From Seiridium cupressi (lineage: Eukaryota > Ascomycota > Sordariomycetes > Amphisphaeriales > Sporocadaceae), in NCBI GenBank assembly GCA_036674765.1, contig JARVKI010000059.1:1-64000 (forward strand): DNA of 64,000 nt, read 5' to 3'. The stretch's first letter is position 1. Each line of letters opens with the position of its first letter. The position numbers and the translations under genes are program-made. The notes beneath the pieces were generated by a model. The model was not told the DNA's origin. It did no database searches and saw nothing but the letters and a program-made list of their open reading frames with translations. Positions 59,053 to 64,000 of the stretch are shown one piece after another.

Positions 59053-60915
59053 ATGCCACCTGGAAGAAGACAGGGTGCGGGCTGCTGGACGTGCCGTCTG
59101 CGTCGCAAGCGCTGTGATTCTGTCCAACCCGTTTGCGGCAGTTGCCAGAGCCTCGACATCACCTGCTATTCAGGCGAGGCGCGGCCTTCGTGGATGGATG
59201 GAGGATCCGGGCAAAAGCATATGTCCGAGACAATCAAGGGCAGGATCAAGCAGAATGCTCTGCTCCGCAGGGAGAGACGCCTTCTGGCCCACGGGGATCA
59301 TGCCATGATCATGGCCATGGAGACGGACCATGCACCTCACGAGGATGTGGAGTCTGCTTCTGCTTTCGTTTCATTCACCACCAGTCGTGTGAGCGACCCT
59401 GTTGTTGAATACGACGCACTTGCAGATTCAACTGCATCGACACCTTCGACGAGTTTAGACAGACCGACCACTCTCCGGTCATCTGTCGATCCCTCCGATG
59501 AGAGTCAGTCCCCACTGACGATCGCGTCCTGGACATCAGGCCCGCCCACACTGCCAGCTGTTCCCATTCAGGTGCAACTGGGCTCCGTTATGATCTATCT
59601 GGACTACGTCTTCCCGTTTCTTTTTCCCTTCTATCAACCATCTCTGGTTGAGACTGGACGACAGTGGTTACTTGGTCTTTTGTGTCAGAATGACGTTTCT
59701 TTCCACTTGGCTTCCAGCCTAAGTGCTTACTTTTTCTCGCTCGTACCTCAGAGCGATGATCAAGATATGCATGATGACTGCAAGGCCTTGGTTTGGAATA
59801 ACCTGATCCAGCAAATGGATCTAGCCATTGGGTCGATCCAGAGCACCGTCTCTGCCGTCAGCGGTGGTGGAGGACAGAGCCCACTGTTGGACAAAACCAG
59901 GATCATGCAGGAGATCGCCCAGCTCCTTGTTGTGGAGGTCACCGTTCGGAACAACGTGAACTGGATGATTCATCTCACCCCTGCTCTGAGCATCTTCGAC
60001 GAGATATTCAAGCAGCATGGTGTCGATCATTCTTCTGAGCCAAGCCTTAATGTTCTTTCAAATGCGTTGCCATCATCAATTCCAGTGACAACTCAACATC
60101 ACAAAGCTCTCCCGAACACTGCAGATCAATCAGCTCTCGTCTTTTTCGTGTCGCTCTTGCTCTTCATAGATATAGTCGCAAGCACTGCTCTCGGCACATC
60201 ACCTGCCCTGCGAAGCTATCACAGCAGTCTTTTCTCCCCCCAAGCCGACGAAAAGTTCCGTTTGCAATTGGAAAGCGTTTTGGGCTGTCAAAACTGGGCT
60301 CTTGTCGCAATTGGCAACATTTCAGCTCTTTGTGCGTGGAAGCGCGACGCCAAACAAGGCGGCAACTTTTCCGTCTTCAGCCTGGTCAACCTCGCAGACC
60401 CCATCTCGAAGGCCCTGGAAAAGGGCCTTGAAGATCTGAACATTGGCCCAGCTTCCTCCCTACCAAAAAAGACAAGCACCAGCCGATTGGAGGCTTATTA
60501 CAGCAGGCACGACAGAGCCATTGATCACAGTTTTACCACAAACATCACTCGAATTTGGGCTCACGCAGCGATAATCTACCTCTCTGTCAGCCTCTCGGGA
60601 TGGCAGACGAACAACCATGATATACAAGCCAGCGTCGCCCAAGTCTTGGGCCTATTGGAGATGGTTGATTCTCCCGGGCAGTTACGAAGTCTTTCTTGGC
60701 CGATCTGTATCGCGGGGTGTTTGGCATCACCAGCCCAAGAACATAGTTTCCGACGAATCGTAAGTATAATGGGTCCTCTGGGTAAGTTCGGCACTCTTTC
60801 GAACGCATTGGGCATTATGGAAGCGGTTTGGAACTCCAGAAACACTATTGACGGGAATATTTGGGACATAGCTTCGTCCTTGAGTATCCTTGGATCACCG
60901 TCACTCCTTATATAA
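59053..60915 (+). CDS. Zn2Cys6 transcription factor with fungal-specific domain
   Basis: Single exon, 620 residues. The zinc cluster is at the very N-terminus: GCWTCRLRRKRCDSVQPVCGSC with Cys at 11, 14, 21, 28, 31 and 38. It is followed by a Ser/Thr/Asp-rich linker (100-170) and a large helical regulatory domain (about 180-600) of the fungal_trans_2 type (FPFYQPSLVETGRQWLLGLL and later LFIDIVASTALGTSP). It is distinct from the AflR-like protein: the basic region and linker differ and it has no AflR domain. It may control its own sub-module (SDR, EthD-DUF1772) or be a second pathway regulator. Confidence 0.9.
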   Translation: MPPGRRQGAGCWTCRLRRKRCDSVQPVCGSCQSLDITCYSGEARPSWMDGGSGQKHMSETIKGRIKQNALLRRERRLLAHGDHAMIMAMETDHAPHEDVESASAFVSFTTSRVSDPVVEYDALADSTASTPSTSLDRPTTLRSSVDPSDESQSPLTIASWTSGPPTLPAVPIQVQLGSVMIYLDYVFPFLFPFYQPSLVETGRQWLLGLLCQNDVSFHLASSLSAYFFSLVPQSDDQDMHDDCKALVWNNLIQQMDLAIGSIQSTVSAVSGGGGQSPLLDKTRIMQEIAQLLVVEVTVRNNVNWMIHLTPALSIFDEIFKQHGVDHSSEPSLNVLSNALPSSIPVTTQHHKALPNTADQSALVFFVSLLLFIDIVASTALGTSPALRSYHSSLFSPQADEKFRLQLESVLGCQNWALVAIGNISALCAWKRDAKQGGNFSVFSLVNLADPISKALEKGLEDLNIGPASSLPKKTSTSRLEAYYSRHDRAIDHSFTTNITRIWAHAAIIYLSVSLSGWQTNNHDIQASVAQVLGLLEMVDSPGQLRSLSWPICIAGCLASPAQEHSFRRIVSIMGPLGKFGTLSNALGIMEAVWNSRNTIDGNIWDIASSLSILGSPSLLI

Positions 60916-61576
60916 CACTCGGAGAGACATACAGAAAGTTCGTTCACAGACTTTGCCAAGGCATCTCGATATCCTCTACCCATAGATTCGACCTAACTAC
61001 GTGTTTACGTTTCCCTATACGGCTCTGCTAGAACCTCACCCTGATGCAAGTTGTCAGACATGCCGCACGATGTCAACGATACACTATTTTGCATCCAGTG
61101 ATCTAGCCCTGCTGATCCCAAGTGCTTAGATAGTACACCAGCACTTTTGATGATGATGATGATGATTGATGATACGATAACAAATGCGATCGATCAACGT
61201 GCATTATGACCCTCGGACCGACGATAGATCGATGAAAGAGGGCCTGGCATTGAGAATACAGAAGAGTCTCCAAAGTCGTGCATTTTAGGATCGTATCTGA
61301 ACGCACTATTGGTTCAATGTCCGATTTTGCGAGATCGCAAGGTTCTTTGATCGTGCCACTACTAATATCTGTTGCAAATGCTGTAGGCTCATTTTCATTA
61401 CATTCCATCCGCCAGCTCCGCTGCAATTTTCCCTTCCATTCTGCATAACCAGTACCTTATTCGAGTAAATGACAATATCGATGCGCTACAACGGATAATA
61501 GAGTTTTGCAGGAAACTAATCACAATAAAAATAGGAGCCAAAACCACTGACCCAGCAGTAAATATCAAATGTAACA
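60916..61576. other. convergent intergenic with (GAT)6
   Basis: 660 bp. A short (GAT)6 microsatellite lies at 61149-61166. Nothing else is recognised. Confidence 0.45.
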
Positions 61577-62764
61577 TCAGAACAAGAACCTCTTCAACGT
61601 TGCAAGTGCCCCCAGGGCAGCACCCGCCAGGGGGAGGAGCGAGCGCGTAAAGTGAAAAATGTTCCATTTCATCACGAGTGCCTGAGTCTCCTGCAGCGTT
61701 ATGTCGAGAACCCCGGCCTTCGCAGCCGTCTCCAGCTGGAATAGAGTATTGTTGGTGGGCACCATGACGACCCACGTGAAGGGGACCATGGTGATGGTAG
61801 TCGCGCCGGCCAGGAACCAAGACAGCCAGGGCCGCCCAGCGGCTGCTCGTGTCCGCGAGATGTACGTATACAGCCCGAACGTCGCGACGGACAGGCTGGG
61901 CAGGACGAGGTGCCCGAAGTGATACGTCCGTGCCCACTGCACGACCAACTGGCCCGCCGTCGGCGTCGTGTCGAGGAAGACGGGGATGGTGATGAGTGAC
62001 AGGCTCACCATGGCGCCTTTCTCGGAGCTCAGTACTCAACTATTCTCTTGGCAGGGCAGGGTTGTACTACTTACCCGACAAGAACGAACCCATCAGCGCA
62101 GCGGTCAATTGGTAGCCTGTGGTCAAGTTGGAAGGATCTTCCATGCCGTCCACTACGACACCTCCGTCAATAAACTGTTCGACCCATCCAATAGTCATCC
62201 TGTCAGGTTAAGAATCATAAATCAGTATATGCAAGACCCTTACGAGGTATCCCGAGATCTTCCTTCACTTGTCCAATATTCATTTCCATTGACTATATGT
62301 ATGCGAATGTGATTACTTACGAACTCCTCCTAGTATCAGCAAAGTTCTCATGGTCACCAGTCAAACGCTGTTTATAGGCAGGGTCTTGTTTGAAAGCCTT
62401 ATAGTCGTCGAGGCTTTTGAAAGTCACCTGACTGAAGCAATCAAAATCAGCCAAATTGGCCATCTGCGGATCGTAGAGCTGACGCATCATGGCCTTGGTA
62501 GCTGACTGGTTATGAATCTTCGCAAGATGGTTATTAGCGCGTGGCGACAAGAAAGCGTGGTTTGTTGCGTCTACCTACTTGCACCCATCTCACAATCCCG
62601 TACTTGACCATTAGGTCCTTGGTCATAGGAGCCGATATTTGCGTCATGTGGTGTCGATAGTCGGCCTCGCTCATACCCTTCTTGCGGTAACCGCAGATGG
62701 TGAGACAGAGGAATTTGCCGTAGCCGGCAGATGGGTCGATGTGGGATGAATCGATTGGAAGCAT
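61577..62764 (-). CDS. mdpH-like: EthD-DUF1772 fusion: atrochrysone decarboxylase plus anthrone oxygenase
   Basis: Exons 62764-62579, 62517-62321, 62199-62075 and 62016-61577 (introns 61, 121 and 58 bp) keep one frame and give 315 residues. Residues 1-130 are the EthD half: [31 protein letters not shown] and [18 protein letters not shown], as in TpcK/GedI/MdpH1 decarboxylases. Residues about 147-315 are a four-helix DUF1772 membrane protein, as in HypC/TpcL/MdpH2 anthrone oxygenases. No stop lies between them. An internal Met (62144) could start the oxygenase alone. Together they would turn atrochrysone carboxylic acid into emodin via the anthrone. A perfect TCGGAACCCGA lies 195 bp upstream. 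Two overlapping genes instead of one fusion remain possible. Confidence 0.85.
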
Positions 62765-63317
62765 GTTGAAGCTGAGTCGAGGTTGGGTTCGAAGTCCAAG
62801 CTTATCACGAAAACTATTCCACTCAGGAGTCTTTTGACTATTAACAACAAGCGGTGCTTCTCTTTTCTGTTTCATTCGGCCTTGCGCCAATGGGATGGCC
62901 CATGTCCATTCTACTCCTACGGACACACATAGACAAACTCCCCACGCGGTTCCGCAGGTCGGAACCCGAACTCCGTGGTGCACGGGACTCGCCAAGTCGC
63001 TTGCCCAAGAGTCATTCCGTCAGCGTCCGAATTTTGATATTATCTATAGCACAATATCTCTATCATTCCTCCTGTCGAATATGATGGCGATACAAAAGCC
63101 ATTTACCCAGTTTCACACATTCTTGCCGACCGCAAGCGGGAGTTTCGTTTACGTGGCTCGAGAGTTAGAATCCTGTTATGCTTAGTATCAATTGTCGTTC
63201 TAGCATGTACACGACATTTTCATTTATCAAATGTCACTTATGGCCATATTCCATATACGAAGAGTCATTGATTATTTTCAGAAACAAGAAACTTGGAAGA
63301 CGAGACAGACGGGACGA
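62765..63317. promoter_or_regulatory. promoter of the EthD-DUF1772 gene
   Basis: 550 bp containing TCGGAACCCGA. An open frame continues upstream of the chosen start to 62995 but is not EthD-like. Confidence 0.5.
62959..62969. promoter_or_regulatory. TCGGANNCCGA palindrome, EthD-DUF1772 promoter
   Basis: Exact TCGGAACCCGA, 195 bp before the ATG and identical to the copy upstream of the NmrA-like gene. Confidence 0.6.
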
Positions 63318-64000
63318 CTACAATGAGCTAGTTATGCCTGCTTCCGCCTCAATGTCTCCCTGACTCAGGCACCATTGGTCTTGAAGACTCTTGTCGAGAC
63401 TCAACGCATAAATGTCCTTGGGCCACCACTCCCCCCAGCTCGTCAGCAATATCTGCTCCGGATCTTCTGGAAAGTCGTCCTGATCAAACGCACGCAGAAG
63501 ATTCTTGGCACCTATTGATGGTTAGTTCTGAACCGATCCACATTATCCCCGACTCTTGTTCTGAAAAGCGACGTACCGTCTTCGACAGTCAGCTTATCGG
63601 GGATGTGGTCCAGGTTAGGCTTTGTATCCAGATGCCTACCAAGACCAGTGCCCACGACAAGCCCTGGAGATACTGCCAGAACTGTGGCCGAAGTTCCGAG
63701 CTGCCTGCGCCACCAATGGGCTCCGAGAAACTGGATGAATTTCGACGCGTGATACACCTTGAACCCATCGGCTCCAGAGTCGGCTTTAAGATTGTTTTCG
63801 AATGCCTCTGGGATCAGTAATCAGCATAAAATCCCAGAGGAATAAACTACATGGGAGGAATGGACCCACCAATGTCTGCTTCCTTGACACCCCGAATCAA
63901 TCCCGAAGATACCACCACGACGCGCGAGTGCGATGCGCCGAGTTTATGTCGTAGGAGCTGCGTGAGATAGTGTTGTGCTGTAGAATTCAAGGGTCTTAGC
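63318..64000 (-). CDS. short-chain dehydrogenase, C-terminal part (cut by window edge)
   Basis: Partial gene running off the right edge. Visible exons on the minus strand are 64000-63870, 63807-63577 and 63511-63318 (introns 62 and 65 bp). The first visible exon reads LNSTAQHYLTQLLRHKLG and VVVVSSGLIRGVKEADI, the beta-5 strand with the catalytic Ser. The second has the catalytic VYHASKFIQFLG (Tyr-xxx-Lys) and VLAVSPGLVVGTGL. The third is a family tail, WGEWWPKDIYALS. It resembles retinol-dehydrogenase/WWOX-like SDRs. The N-terminal cofactor motif lies outside the window. It may be the next cluster gene, so the right border of the cluster is not reached. Confidence 0.8.

Noticed and set aside
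62534..62995. Longer N-terminus for the EthD protein
   Set aside because: Residues before MLPIDSSH look unlike any EthD protein and would cross the conserved palindrome at 62959; the shorter start was kept.
1..64000. CRISPR arrays, bacterial operons and replication origins
   Set aside because: The window is eukaryotic with introns; no regular repeat-spacer pattern or bacterial signals were seen.

Overview
The window is nuclear DNA of a filamentous ascomycete (Pezizomycotina). The signs are short introns of 50-121 bp with GT..AG borders in most genes, Zn2Cys6 regulators, a SAT-KS-AT-PT-ACP iterative polyketide synthase, a LysM secreted protein, and AT-rich blocks whose remaining cytosines sit mostly in CpG or CpT, as expected after repeat-induced point mutation (RIP). 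The sequence alone does not give a species. Exon borders were worked out by eye from frame, splice-site phase and family patterns.

Layout. 1-2480 is a RIP-degraded block. 2.5-18.9 kb is a loose flank: a Thr-rich/Cys-rich protein, an F-box/LRR-like protein, a LysM protein, a broken GMC oxidoreductase, a glutamine synthetase-like gene, a 97-residue unknown protein and an ankyrin relic. From about 19.0 kb to the right edge there is a dense biosynthetic cluster: FSH-type serine hydrolase, non-reducing PKS, metallo-beta-lactamase thioesterase, tetrahydroxynaphthalene/emodin reductase-type SDR, scytalone dehydratase-like protein, NmrA-like oxidoreductase, aldo-keto reductase, AflS/AflJ-like protein, AflR-like regulator, MFS exporter, O-methyltransferase, multicopper oxidase, ABM-domain protein, cytochrome P450, secreted GMC oxidoreductase, AYR1-like SDR, a second Zn2Cys6 regulator, an EthD-DUF1772 protein (decarboxylase plus anthrone oxygenase) and a further SDR cut by the window edge.

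How the genes fit together (family knowledge plus inference). The PKS has no thioesterase of its own and the neighbouring beta-lactamase-fold enzyme would release atrochrysone carboxylic acid. EthD decarboxylation and DUF1772 oxidation then give an emodin-type anthraquinone. The SDR/dehydratase pair resembles MdpC/MdpB, which deoxygenate emodin hydroquinone towards chrysophanol-type products. The core set matches the monodictyphenone/emodin gene families. The added O-methyltransferase, multicopper oxidase, P450, GMC oxidoreductase and aldo-keto reductase point to a methylated, reduced and perhaps oxidatively coupled anthraquinone. The product cannot be named from sequence.

The most notable signal not explained by genes is a palindrome, TCGGANNCCGA, found four times exactly. 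The copies lie upstream of the FSH hydrolase, the dehydratase/SDR pair, the NmrA-like gene and the EthD-DUF1772 gene, often about 170-215 bp from the start codon. Weaker copies lie in other cluster promoters. It fits the AflR-type TCG(N5)CGA site, and it draws the FSH hydrolase into the regulon. Other unexplained structures are a row of five hairpins at 44240-44393 and a roughly 60-bp element shared by the exporter and SDR/regulator promoters.
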